This document shows, in pieces, positions 17,820 to 26,951 of a stretch of 64,000 bases of DNA. The position numbers and the translations under genes were made by a program. The notes under the pieces are model-generated. The model was not told the DNA's origin. It ran no database searches and worked only from the letters and a program-made list of their open reading frames with translations. Source of the DNA: Pullulanibacillus sp. KACC 23026 (lineage in GTDB: Bacteria > Bacillota > Bacilli > Bacillales > Sporolactobacillaceae); NCBI RefSeq assembly GCF_029094525.1, contig NZ_CP119107.1, forward strand, positions 2,604,001 through 2,668,000, in the 5' to 3' direction. The first letter of the stretch is position 1, and each line of letters begins with the position of its first letter.

Positions 17820-20374
17820 ACATTGTTAACACCCTTACACTTAGGCAGTTACAAAGAAATAAAAGAAGAACACTTGTGACGATTATAGGCGTCATCATCT
17901 CAGTCGCTATGGTCACCGCTGTGGCGACCCTTAGTTTCTCTTTTTCCGATCTCTTAATAAGGCAAGAAATAGCCAATAATGGAGAATGGCATGTTGATTA
18001 TCCAAATGTGAACCAAGATCAGTTTAAAACGATTGAGAACGACAGTTGGACCAAACGGCTCAGTCTTGCACAAGATACAGGGTATGCCAAGTTAAATGAG
18101 TCCATTGATCCAAATAAGCCTTATCTCTTTATTAAATCGTTCAATAGCCTCGGTCTTAAGAGCTTCCCCATCCATTTAACAAGCGGGCATCTTCCGAGAA
18201 ACTCACAGGAAATTCTCATAACCGATGACCTAGCACACCATTCAACACACCCCTATAAAATTGGAGATCGTTTGACATTAGGGGTTGGCGACAGACAGAT
18301 TAAAGGAAACCATGAAAAGTTATCAGAAAATGACCCTCTCCAAGTCAATGCAAAAGGTAAAATCACTGAAACTTTGGATGTTCAATCATCCCATACCTAT
18401 ACAATCGTCGGGACATTTGAGCAACCGACATGGGCTTCGACGATTTCGCCTTCGTATCTCGCGATCAGCTATATGAGTCCTTCTCAATTATCTAATTCCA
18501 ATAGAGCCGACGCTCTTGTTGTCTTAAAAAAGGTCAACCATTCGCTTTATCTGCACGCCAAACAACTTGCAAACAATCATCAGATTAAACACGTCTCCTT
18601 TAATGCTAGCCTTCTAAGACTTTACGGAGTGACCAATAATGATTCCTTAATGAGAACCTTATACTCTTTAGTAGCCATCATTATGTGTGTCATTATCATT
18701 GGGTCCGTTGCCCTTATCTATAATGCTTTTGCCATTAGCGTTTCCGAACGGGCAAGACATTTAGGCATGCTCTCGAGCGTTGGAGCTACCAAGAAACAGA
18801 AACGAAATTCCGTCTTCTTTGAAGGAGCTGTTATTGGTCTGGTCAGTATTCCAGTAGGACTCCTTGCAGGTATTGGCGGGATGGCGGCTACTTTTCTATT
18901 TATTAATAAATTCCTTAATGGTGTCCTAGGTGGAACAGAAAAACTGAGGGTTATTGTCACCCCTCTCTCACTTATCATAGCCTGTCTCGTATCCATTGTG
19001 ACCATTTTCATCTCGACGTATCTGCCAGCGATCAAAGCATCAAAAGTCTCCGCTATTGATGCCATAAGACAAAGCGAAGATATAAGGCTCTCCAGAAGAA
19101 AAGTCAAAACATCAAAGCTTGTGAGAAAGCTATTTGGGATTGAGGCCGATATTGGCCTGAAAAATTTAAAGCGGACCAAACGGAGATACCGAGCGACCGT
19201 CTTCTCACTCGTCATCAGTATTGTCCTATTTCTGTCCGTCTCCTTTTTTACTGGAAATATAAAACAGTCGCTTGTGATGTCTCAAAGCAAAATGAATTAC
19301 GATATTCAAATCAGCCAAACAAGTGCCAACAGCAGTGAACTTGAACCGCTTGCCCATCTCACCCATGTCACCCAATCCACACTTAATAAAGAACTTACAC
19401 TGATGACCTGGATCGATCCATCCATGGCCAGCAACCAAAGGAAGGGGAATGAAAAAAATAAGGACGGGAAGTTTCCTTATTATGTCATCTTACAGGGATT
19501 AGATGAGCCAAGCTATACAGCATACGCAACCCGCGTTGGTGTTGATCCAACCGATCATCCGGCAATTGTCATTAATAAAGGCAGTTATCAAGACGATCAA
19601 TCGCACAAATATATTGAATTAACCACCCTACATGCAAAGCTTGGCACTAAGTTAAACTTATATTCGATGGATACAAACTCCGCTCACAAGAAGCCTATTG
19701 ACCAACTACAAATCGGGGCTTTAACCGATCAAGTTCCATTGGGGAATTATCAAGTGGATGCCGATGAATTCCATATCATTGTTTCAATGAAGGATTTTCG
19801 AAAACTCGTGCAAAAATCCAACACTTTAAAAGAACAAGTTCAATCCAATTTATATTTGAAAAGCTCTGACCCGATCGCCACACAAACAGCCATTGATAAA
19901 GTCAAAAGTCCAACTATGTATGTGTTTAATGACTATGTTGACCACCAACACAGTCAACAAATGTTGCTTTTCATGAACCTATTCGCTTACGGATTTATTA
20001 CGTTGATTTCGTTAATTTCCATCGCGAATATCTTCAACACCATTTCAACCAGCATTGCCCTTCGAAAACGAGAATTCGCTATGTTGAAGTCAATGGGTAT
20101 GACGCCAAATGGCTTTAATAAAATGATGACCTATGAAAGTCTCTTTTACGGCCTGAACGCCTTAGCTTTCGGCCTACCCATCAGCGGCGTCTTCATGGTT
20201 CTAATCTATCTGGCCCTTCGAAACAACTTTCAATATAGCTTTACACTACCCTGGGTAAGCCTGATCATTGTCATTGCGGCAATTTTTACGATCGTAACTG
20301 CCGCCATGCTTTACTCTATTCAAAAAATTAAAAAGGAAAACATTATCGATGCCTTAAAGCACGAAAACATTTAA
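17816..20374 (+). CDS. FtsX-type ABC permease (two FtsX domains)
   Basis: An 852-residue permease. One helix near residues 17-37 is followed by a large extracellular domain to about 280, then three helices (FtsX domain 1, with ARHLGMLSSVGATKKQ), a further helix near 463-482, a second extracellular domain, and three C-terminal helices (FtsX domain 2, with KREFAMLKSMGMTPNG). The paired sequences E-x-GMLxSxG are typical of MacB/FtsX coupling helices. It is longer than BceB (about 650 residues) and has two external domains instead of one. With the preceding kinase and ATPase it forms a likely antimicrobial-peptide response module. Confidence 0.88.
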   Translation: MNIVNTLTLRQLQRNKRRTLVTIIGVIISVAMVTAVATLSFSFSDLLIRQEIANNGEWHVDYPNVNQDQFKTIENDSWTKRLSLAQDTGYAKLNESIDPNKPYLFIKSFNSLGLKSFPIHLTSGHLPRNSQEILITDDLAHHSTHPYKIGDRLTLGVGDRQIKGNHEKLSENDPLQVNAKGKITETLDVQSSHTYTIVGTFEQPTWASTISPSYLAISYMSPSQLSNSNRADALVVLKKVNHSLYLHAKQLANNHQIKHVSFNASLLRLYGVTNNDSLMRTLYSLVAIIMCVIIIGSVALIYNAFAISVSERARHLGMLSSVGATKKQKRNSVFFEGAVIGLVSIPVGLLAGIGGMAATFLFINKFLNGVLGGTEKLRVIVTPLSLIIACLVSIVTIFISTYLPAIKASKVSAIDAIRQSEDIRLSRRKVKTSKLVRKLFGIEADIGLKNLKRTKRRYRATVFSLVISIVLFLSVSFFTGNIKQSLVMSQSKMNYDIQISQTSANSSELEPLAHLTHVTQSTLNKELTLMTWIDPSMASNQRKGNEKNKDGKFPYYVILQGLDEPSYTAYATRVGVDPTDHPAIVINKGSYQDDQSHKYIELTTLHAKLGTKLNLYSMDTNSAHKKPIDQLQIGALTDQVPLGNYQVDADEFHIIVSMKDFRKLVQKSNTLKEQVQSNLYLKSSDPIATQTAIDKVKSPTMYVFNDYVDHQHSQQMLLFMNLFAYGFITLISLISIANIFNTISTSIALRKREFAMLKSMGMTPNGFNKMMTYESLFYGLNALAFGLPISGVFMVLIYLALRNNFQYSFTLPWVSLIIVIAAIFTIVTAAMLYSIQKIKKENIIDALKHENI

Positions 20375-20375
20375 A

Positions 20376-20434
20376 ACAAAAGCGCCTCTTTAATGGTTTG
20401 GGATTTCTGAAACCATTTAAATAAGGCGCTTTTT
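20376..20434. terminator. Bidirectional terminator
   Basis: Long hairpin with outer arms AAAAGCGCC / GGCGCTTTTTT and inner arms AATGGTTT / AAACCATT. Suitable for both the ABC operon on the plus strand and the peptidase gene on the minus strand. Confidence 0.8.
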
Positions 20435-20439
20435 TACTT

Positions 20440-21975
20440 TCACAGATTTAGTTGTTGTTCATACTGTCTTTTTAGTTGAACGATTCTTTCATCAGTAATG
20501 GGATAATGAGATAAAACGTAATTGATTAAATCAATCTTATTAGTCAGATGGGTTGCTTTATCCCATCTAAGATAAAGATAGAAACCGGTATCCGCTCTCC
20601 CGCGATTAATCTGGCTATTTAATAGTTCGATTTGTCGGGTGAGCGCTCTATGATAGGGACGCCCTAATTGGATCTTGTGTATTTCATTTAAGGCTTTAGA
20701 AGGATTGGAGTACATATACAATCTTGAAAGAAACTCATTTTGTTCAACATCCCTCGGGTTTAATGTATCCGCCTTTTGGGCAAGAAACGTCGCTTTCGAA
20801 TACTCCCCTTCATTCATATACAGTTGAGCAGCCATTAATAATGGCAGACTGTTCTGCGGGCAAAGTGTGTGAATCTTATTGAGCGAGCTTATGGCTTGGT
20901 AAGAATTCTTTTTTTGATAAAGATCGTGAACCTGTTTCCAAAGCGTCAGAGATTGATGAATGTCTTTAAAATATTGTTTCTCATAAGACGAGAAGTCTAG
21001 TCCAGTCGTGTCCTTAAAGGCTTGATTAAAGCTTTTGTTTTGAAGCTTCAAGAGGAGCTTATTTATCGTATCGCTCCCATTTTTATTCATCATATAACTG
21101 ACAAAAATGGCACTTTGGTTATAAGGACTGTAATGACCATTAGAGGTATAGCTTTTCCAATTTAACGGATTGGTTAGCTTTTCGAATGGAACCAGTTTAC
21201 TGCCTTCAAGTCTTTCCTCTGTTAATGGGGTCCCAACACTTCGGTCTGCTGTATAACTTGCCAGGCCTTCAACTAACCAAACAGGAATATCTGACAGCTT
21301 AATGTGATGCTCTCGACTAAATTGATATAAAAGATAATGATTATATTCGTGAGCACTCATTTTTATCGTATTCTGATTGTCATAATTTGAACTTGTTTTA
21401 TTGGTATCCGAAAGTTCTATTGTAAGACGGTTTTCTTTAGGGATAAAATAACCGTACGAGTCTACAAAATAACCACTATCTTTTTTTATAAGTGAATGAT
21501 TCGGATAGAAAACCACAGTTAGAGAGCCTGTTGACACATTATTAAAGAATTCCTGATTGTCTTTCTGTTCGACTTCTATACCTTGATTATAGGCATTTAG
21601 AATGTCTTGATTGGGGCTAAATTGAAAATAAAAAGTGGTCTTTCCTTTTTTAATAGGTTGAAAATAAGTAGTTGCTGCCTTCGGCGGGGACACATGGTCC
21701 AATAGTTCATATAACAGCTTCATTCTTCCCGCAAAAGTATGTGTCAGATCCTTTTTGTGAACTTGTTGGCTAAATGATGGAAGAGAAGCATTTGTCATAA
21801 CAATTCCAGTAAAAGTTAATGAAAGAACGAGGGAATAAGTAATAGCAGCAAGATGCCTTTTCCCTTTTGTTCTTATATATTTAATAATGTGATAAAGAAT
21901 AAGTCCTAAAAAGCTAACTAACGCCAAAAGAAGGAATCCCTTACCAATTGTCACAGGCAAAAGGAAAATAATCAA
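20440..21975 (-). CDS. Membrane-anchored HExxH peptidase (MA-like) with TPR-like tail
   Basis: At least 511 residues. Two hydrophobic N-terminal helices are followed by an extracellular part holding HEYNH (HExxH zinc motif, about residue 206) and the downstream glutamate in WLVEGLASY, as in gluzincin peptidases. After about residue 340 come helical TPR-like repeats (LMAAQLYMNEGEYSKATFLAQK). Substrate unknown. The start is uncertain: this frame opens at a TTG inside a hydrophobic stretch, while a GGGAGTGG site lies 6 bp before an in-frame CTG at 22032, which would give a sensible (M)KRLLFLLG N-terminus of 530 residues. It stands alone between two terminators or gaps. Confidence 0.7.
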   Translation of the reverse strand: MIIFLLPVTIGKGFLLLALVSFLGLILYHIIKYIRTKGKRHLAAITYSLVLSLTFTGIVMTNASLPSFSQQVHKKDLTHTFAGRMKLLYELLDHVSPPKAATTYFQPIKKGKTTFYFQFSPNQDILNAYNQGIEVEQKDNQEFFNNVSTGSLTVVFYPNHSLIKKDSGYFVDSYGYFIPKENRLTIELSDTNKTSSNYDNQNTIKMSAHEYNHYLLYQFSREHHIKLSDIPVWLVEGLASYTADRSVGTPLTEERLEGSKLVPFEKLTNPLNWKSYTSNGHYSPYNQSAIFVSYMMNKNGSDTINKLLLKLQNKSFNQAFKDTTGLDFSSYEKQYFKDIHQSLTLWKQVHDLYQKKNSYQAISSLNKIHTLCPQNSLPLLMAAQLYMNEGEYSKATFLAQKADTLNPRDVEQNEFLSRLYMYSNPSKALNEIHKIQLGRPYHRALTRQIELLNSQINRGRADTGFYLYLRWDKATHLTNKIDLINYVLSHYPITDERIVQLKRQYEQQLNL

Positions 21976-22227
21976 AAACCAAACTAAGTTAATGAAGACA
22001 ACCGTCCCTAGAAGAAAGAGTAAACGCTTCAGAATGATCCACTCCCTAAAACCTTTACTTTAATGTTGTTGTTCTTCTTTAACTATAACAGTTTTTATAG
22101 TCGAATTGACAATCTAAGAGTTCCTATAGGCTAAGAAACTGTAAATGATGGGTATCTAGAGTCTATGGGCAATGCACTTTTCATGTTTTTTCGTACGATC
22201 ACCATTGATTAATTCGATCTTCTGGTT

Positions 22228-22740
22228 TTATAGATAGTTATCACGAATAACTTTTAAATGATGCAGTTCGTGGCCGGCAATAATATAGGCAATAGCACGC
22301 GTCGTCACCGGGCTGTCCCACACGGTTCCCGTACGAACCCACGCGTCATCGTCAATGGTCGATAACAGACTTATGGTAGCTGAACGCATGATCCCTAAAT
22401 CTTTTAAGAGCTGTGCCAAAGTTAATTGATTGAAGTGAGCAGACGAAACGTACAACTCTTGGTCCATTCCCTGTAAGGACACAAGCTCACCCCTAGCCAT
22501 AGCAAGCATTCGATAGGCCATTACACGTTCAGTGTCTGATAAATGCCCGATGACTTCTTTCAACGTCCATTTACCGGGAGCATACGCTCTTTCTGCGTCT
22601 TCCTCAGTGAGACGGCTTAAGAAGGCATGTGTCTCGCTTCCCTGCCTGTTTAGCCAATCTTCAATATCTCCATCTGGAACAAGACTAACATATCTCTCAT
22701 AATAGGCTGGATATTCACTAGATAAAGGACGTGAACGCAA
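22228..22740 (-). CDS. DinB/YfiT-family putative metal-dependent protein
   Basis: A 170-residue four-helix protein of the DinB superfamily, whose members often act as thiol-dependent S-transferases or are of unknown function. The metal-binding histidine triad is visible: KEVIGHLSDTE in the middle and AGHELHHLKVIRDNYL at the end. The start is TTG (LRSRPLSSEY), supported by GGAGGG 6 bp before. A decayed DinB-family gene lies 85 bp upstream on the same strand, so this may be the survivor of a small paralogous pair. Confidence 0.8.
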   Translation of the reverse strand: MRSRPLSSEYPAYYERYVSLVPDGDIEDWLNRQGSETHAFLSRLTEEDAERAYAPGKWTLKEVIGHLSDTERVMAYRMLAMARGELVSLQGMDQELYVSSAHFNQLTLAQLLKDLGIMRSATISLLSTIDDDAWVRTGTVWDSPVTTRAIAYIIAGHELHHLKVIRDNYL

Positions 22741-22825
22741 ACAAATCCCTCCAAGCTTTATATATAATTCACCATTTTCTATTCTTCATTAATCAGGACA
22801 GGCAGACTATTTCTTTACACCATTT

Positions 22826-23298
22826 TTAGCGTTGGGAAGCCCAAGACCCCTGAAGCTTTCTAATTTGAATACCTTGGTCTGTATGATAGGCGTCATGCAG
22901 CAGGCTGTCCAAACATTCTAATGTATTGACCTGGCCTCATCAAGTTCTTCTACTTTAATATTAAGAAGCAAACCTTTCAACTGCTGAAAAACTTTTCGGC
23001 ACATTCAGTCACCTTTATCCAAGCTGCATCATCATTCACAGCTTGATTATAAAGATAAGTCTCTTCACCATCAAGCGGGTTCGCCCATGGCCTTCCTTCC
23101 ATTTTCGATAGCAATCGTCTTTTTATAATATATGAAATGATTTAGGTTCTCCTAAATCGATTTTGTTGCTTATCTGATGGTTTCCAATTCGCTTCTTCTG
23201 CCGCCAATCCATGGACTGCATATCCCGAGCGGCGCATACCAGCTTTCCTTATCGAATGTCGACTCTAGAACATTTACAAATAAGTCAATTTGGTTCAG
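22826..23298 (-). pseudogene. Decayed DinB-family gene
   Basis: Minus-strand translation gives DinB-like pieces in several frames: NQIDLFVNVLESTFDKESWYAP at the beginning (shown in part as NQIDLFVNVL), then NWKPSDKQQ, then RPWANPLDGEETYLYNQAVN (about 20 residues) and SLLHDAYHTDQGIQIRKL before a stop at 22826. At least three frameshifts or small deletions separate them. An AAGGAGG site still precedes the start, which is now CTG. The last piece keeps the DinB histidine region (HDAYHTDQ). It is a clear remnant and not an active gene. Confidence 0.75.
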
Positions 23299-23443
23299 CT
23301 TATCCTCCTTCCTAATTATATATTCAATTATTCCCTAAAAGATAAGCCATTTCCTTCTTTATTAATTGGACTTATTAGAAAAACATAAAAAGCGTATTCA
23401 AAAGCAACAACAATAGTAATAGCAATCCGTCCTGTACGTTGCG

Positions 23444-23570
23444 GGCTCCCATACACCAAATCGTGGCGCGGCGGTACCCCTTTTTGTGTGATGGAGGCTC
23501 CAATACACCAAATTAAGGCGCGAGCGGGTCCCATTGTGTGTGATGAAGGCTCCCATACACCAAACCAGGG
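23444..23570. repeat. 52-bp tandem repeat, 2.4 units
   Basis: Units start with GGCTCC at 23444, 23496 and 23548, exactly 52 bp apart. Each opens with GGCTCC(C/A)ATACACCAAA, has a central GGCGCG and ends GTGTGATG. The third is cut short. A diverged copy is at 59700-59775. The unit codes for nothing recognisable. Confidence 0.8.
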
Positions 23571-23620
23571 TGTTGTATATTTAAAGTGGTAACTCAAAAA
23601 GCGAGAATTTTATATCAACA

Positions 23621-23650
23621 CAAAAAAGCGATACCGTTTAACGTATCGCT
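23621..23650 (-). terminator. Terminator after the MocA gene
   Basis: Perfect 8-bp minus-strand hairpin AGCGATAC / GTATCGCT with an 8-nt loop, followed by TTTTTT. It ends the isomerase-MocA operon. Confidence 0.85.
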
Positions 23651-23744
23651 AATCTAATTAATTTCAGAATATTTGAATATCTTTTCTATATGGTTTCGTT
23701 TATGTTTTCGATTAAAGGGACGCCCCGCTCAAGCTTTGCCCTTT

Positions 23745-24899
23745 TTAATAAGTCCCTGACGTATCGAGCGTGATATCTGTAATTTTCTTTTTAAAGGTTG
23801 AGTTCTTAATTTTCTCCTGCAGCTTTTCATAATAGAGATTCTCATCAAAGGGGAGATCCACCCACTCATCCGTCCAGGCTGATAAATGCATCGCGTTCGA
23901 AATGGTAAGCCCATTAATTCCCTCTTCTCCAGGCGCAATTAACGCTACACCATTCAAGATAGAATTAACAAAGTTCTGTAAAATCCCGATGTGCTGTGAG
24001 TTATCTCCCTGTATAGGAATTTCACATTTCCAGCACTCAGGGCTTCCAAAGCCGCCTTTGAAATTTTGATTAAATGTTCTTTCGGACTCACGAAGTCTCC
24101 AAAATGTTAATTGGTCATCTTCAATAACAATCTTTCCGCGGTCACCTGTGACTTCTAAACGATTCGTTCCAGGCGCTTCACCTGTCGTCGTCACAAATAG
24201 CCCTGTTGCTCCATTCTCATATTCGACATAAGCCGTGACATCATCCTCAACTTCAATATCATGATATTTTCCAAACGACATAAAGGCACGTACTCGTTTC
24301 GGCATCCCGCATATCCATTGCCATAAATCAAGTTGATGTGGATCCTGATTAAGGAGAACACCCCCTCCTTCACCTGCCCAAGTGGCTCTCCATCCTCCTG
24401 CATCATAATAGCTTTGAGAGCGATACCAGTTTGTTATGATCCAAATGGTTTTTTTGAGTTCACCAAGCTCACCAGAGTCGATGAGATCTTTTAACTTCCG
24501 ATAAACAGGATTCGTCCGCTGGTTGTACATAATGGCAAATACTTTATCCGTCTTTTCGGCGACGACGTTCATTTCCCTAACCGCTTTCGTATAAACCCCT
24601 GCTGGTTTCTCAATCAACGTATGGTAGCCGTTTTCTAATGATTGAATAGCCAAACGCGGATGATCGTAGTGCGGGGTTGCAATCAAGACTGCATCGAAGG
24701 CCTTCGATTTAAAGAATGCGTCGACATTATCAAATACCTTTACATGCTCCAAATTTTCCTTCGCCCATTCTAAGCGGTCTGAACGGATATCGCAGACTGC
24801 TGTCAACTGCCCGTTTGGCACAGCTCCTTCTATTAGACTTTTTGCATGGCCGGTTCCCATATTTCCAATCCCTATGATGCCTATTCGTACTTTTTCCAC
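23745..24899 (-). CDS. Gfo/Idh/MocA-family oxidoreductase
   Basis: A 384-residue NAD(P)-dependent sugar or inositol dehydrogenase-like protein. The N-terminal Rossmann motif is GIIGIGNMGTGHAKS, and the conserved EKPAGVYTKAV segment carries the family lysine. The middle contains GGWRATWAGEGGGVLLNQDPHQLDLWQW, here seen as GGGVLLNQDPHQLD with the usual catalytic-site histidine. The start is GTG (VEKVRIGIIG), supported by AGGAGG at 7 bp. It follows the TIM-barrel isomerase gene by 11 bp, so the pair probably acts on the same sugar. The substrate is not evident. Confidence 0.88.
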   Translation of the reverse strand: MEKVRIGIIGIGNMGTGHAKSLIEGAVPNGQLTAVCDIRSDRLEWAKENLEHVKVFDNVDAFFKSKAFDAVLIATPHYDHPRLAIQSLENGYHTLIEKPAGVYTKAVREMNVVAEKTDKVFAIMYNQRTNPVYRKLKDLIDSGELGELKKTIWIITNWYRSQSYYDAGGWRATWAGEGGGVLLNQDPHQLDLWQWICGMPKRVRAFMSFGKYHDIEVEDDVTAYVEYENGATGLFVTTTGEAPGTNRLEVTGDRGKIVIEDDQLTFWRLRESERTFNQNFKGGFGSPECWKCEIPIQGDNSQHIGILQNFVNSILNGVALIAPGEEGINGLTISNAMHLSAWTDEWVDLPFDENLYYEKLQEKIKNSTFKKKITDITLDTSGTY

Positions 24900-24910
24900 A
24901 GTATGTCCTC

Positions 24911-25774
24911 CTAGCGATTTGTGATTTCTCTGATCAGATTTTTAATGGCCTGTACCGCCACCGCAAAATTCTTGGCTTCTCCTTCTGGTAAATGAAAGCC
25001 AGGTGAGTTGGGTTCAAGATCGGAGTACCCTTTAAAGTTCCATAGATGCGGTTCAAGCGATAAAAAGCCTTCGAAACCATGACGATATAGATCTTTAAGG
25101 ATCTCTTTGACATCACCGTCTCCATGACCTGCCGGCACAACCTGATGATCACTGTACCTTGCATCTTTAACATGGATATACTCGATATAATCCTTAAGAA
25201 GCTCATAGCCATCGGGATAATTTTTGACATCGCATTGGACAAAATTTGCAAAGTCAAATATAGCTTTTACATGGTCAGAATGTAAGCTTTTAATGAGATC
25301 CAAGCATCTTTCCGGGGTATCTCCATAAATCCCTTTTTCATTCTCGTGAAGCAAAATGACACCGCTTCCTTTTTCAGCCTCAACAAATTGACTCCATCTA
25401 TGTAAGACCTCATCTCTATAGTTAGAAGGATCCTCACCTTCTGGCATAAAGAAACTGAACATCCGGATATAACGGCATTCCATGATCTTTGCTATTTCAA
25501 GTGTGTGCTTAAAAAGTGCCAAATGCGGTTCAAAATCATCCGTAATTTTAATTTTACCGATAGGGGATCCGATAGCTGAGAGCTTGAAGCCCCTTTCATC
25601 CATCGCTTTCTTAATAGCCTTTACTTCATCTAAATCATAATGAACAAGCGGTTTTCCATTTACCCCTCTCATTTCAATAAATTTTATATCATGCTCATCT
25701 AAAATATCCATCTGGGTGGTTAATTCAGTTGCCACCTCATCCGCAAAAGCAGATAACACAAATTGACTCAACAC
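24911..25774 (-). CDS. Sugar phosphate isomerase/epimerase (AP-endonuclease-2-like TIM barrel)
   Basis: A 287-residue TIM-barrel protein of the xylose-isomerase-like family. Conserved metal-binding positions are visible in IEMRGVNGK, LLHENEKGIYGD, AIFDFANFVQ, YIHVKDA and FLSLEPHLW. The start is GTG (VLSQFVLSAFADE), behind an AAGGAGAGAG site. It is the first gene of a two-gene operon with a MocA oxidoreductase, divergent from an AraC regulator, a layout typical of sugar or inositol catabolic clusters. The exact substrate is unknown. Confidence 0.85.
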   Translation of the reverse strand: MLSQFVLSAFADEVATELTTQMDILDEHDIKFIEMRGVNGKPLVHYDLDEVKAIKKAMDERGFKLSAIGSPIGKIKITDDFEPHLALFKHTLEIAKIMECRYIRMFSFFMPEGEDPSNYRDEVLHRWSQFVEAEKGSGVILLHENEKGIYGDTPERCLDLIKSLHSDHVKAIFDFANFVQCDVKNYPDGYELLKDYIEYIHVKDARYSDHQVVPAGHGDGDVKEILKDLYRHGFEGFLSLEPHLWNFKGYSDLEPNSPGFHLPEGEAKNFAVAVQAIKNLIREITNR

Positions 25775-25906
25775 CGCTCTCTCCTTTTAATAACTTATTC
25801 TCAATTAAATCTAATAACTCTATCGTAAACCAATACTGAGCAAGAATCATGGGAATTATTGCTTTAAATATTGCAAATATTGCTTTTTGTTATATCATTG
25901 AAACAA

Positions 25907-25947
25907 GGGGACGGTTCTCCCGTTTCAGAAACGGGAGAACCGTCCCC
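25907..25947. repeat. REP-like perfect palindrome
   Basis: Arms of 20 bp, GGGGACGGTTCTCCCGTTTC (25907-25926) and its exact complement (25928-25947), surround a single A. The core GGGACGGTTCT is the REP-like motif known from many Firmicutes. It sits in the leader of the AraC gene, between the divergent promoters, so the strong hairpin could also affect transcription. Confidence 0.8.
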
Positions 25948-25972
25948 GCGTATCACTCAAGAGGTGAGAATA

Positions 25973-26809
25973 TTGGATAAGCAAATTTGCAGCTATACCG
26001 ATCAGCATTTTTTCTTAGAGCATTGGGTCACGGATTCACCGGTTAATATTGACACTCACATCCATGATCGTTATGAACTGTTTTACTTTATTTCGGGTGA
26101 CCTCACCTATTACATTGAAGGACAAGCTTACCATCTAAAACCAAATGATTTAATCCTTACCAATTCACGGGAGTTGCACCGAATCATCTTTCATTCTAAG
26201 GCGATCTATGAACGAAGCTTTCTTCAATTTAAGCCCGAATACATTACCGCTTACCAAACGAGTGACTATAACCTGCTAGCCAATTTAGAAAAAAGAGAAC
26301 GGGGTTATTTTAATCGAATTCCGGCAAAAGAGGTGATTGAGGCAGGCATTAGCCAGTTGTGGAAGCAAATTGAAAAAGCTTCACTTGAAGCGACCCCAGA
26401 GCGGGAGATCCTAGTCAAAACTTACTTCATACAGATGCTGATTAAAATCAATAACAGCCTATCTAAATCAAATCATCTCCTTTCCGATCATCCTCACTAT
26501 GATAAAAAAATGGATGCGATTATCGACCATCTAAATAAAAACCTTTATGAAAAAATTACACTTGATTCGCTTGAACGGCAATTTTTCGTTAACAAATATT
26601 ATATTTGTCACCTCTTCAAATTAAGCACAGGATTTACGGTCGTCGAATACATCACTTACAAAAGAATTGTAAAGGCAATGGAGCTCCTGACATCCGGTCA
26701 GAAAGCACTTGATGTGGCTCACGCTGTCGGGTTCAGCGACTATTCCACCTTCTATAAAGCTTTCAAAAAGATATCAGGTTCTTCGCCCAAACAGTATTTA
26801 AATAAATAA
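25973..26809 (+). CDS. AraC-family transcriptional regulator (cupin sensor)
   Basis: A 278-residue regulator. The N-terminal cupin domain is recognisable in NIDTHIHDRYELFYFISG and YHLKPNDLILTN, and would bind a sugar ligand. The C-terminal pair of HTH motifs covers the last 100 residues (LDSLERQFFVNKYYICHLFK, then DVAHAVGFSDYSTFYKAFKK). The start is TTG (LDKQICSY) with GAGGTGAG before it; a longer frame exists but would translate a REP palindrome. It diverges from the isomerase/MocA operon and precedes a second MocA-like gene, so it probably regulates this cluster. Confidence 0.85.
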   Translation: MDKQICSYTDQHFFLEHWVTDSPVNIDTHIHDRYELFYFISGDLTYYIEGQAYHLKPNDLILTNSRELHRIIFHSKAIYERSFLQFKPEYITAYQTSDYNLLANLEKRERGYFNRIPAKEVIEAGISQLWKQIEKASLEATPEREILVKTYFIQMLIKINNSLSKSNHLLSDHPHYDKKMDAIIDHLNKNLYEKITLDSLERQFFVNKYYICHLFKLSTGFTVVEYITYKRIVKAMELLTSGQKALDVAHAVGFSDYSTFYKAFKKISGSSPKQYLNK

Positions 26810-26820
26810 AAACGCTTCCA
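26807..26820. promoter_or_regulatory. cre-like site
   Basis: TAAAAACGCTTCCA matches 12 of 14 positions of the cre consensus. It overlaps the end of the AraC gene and lies about 130 bp before the next MocA-like gene. CcpA control is inferred. Confidence 0.3.
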
Positions 26821-26951
26821 TTCTGAATGAAATCTGTTAAAATAGAGGTCAACTAAGCATTGAAAGTTTTTCGAATGAACGGCCTGATTCATAATAAACG
26901 GCATTTTTTAATAGAGTCCATCTGACTTTTAACTTCTTGGAGGAAACTTGA

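Noticed and set aside
23328-23597. 89-codon minus-strand frame
   Set aside because: It is produced by the 52-bp tandem repeat being read in one frame, and it has no ribosome site or family resemblance.
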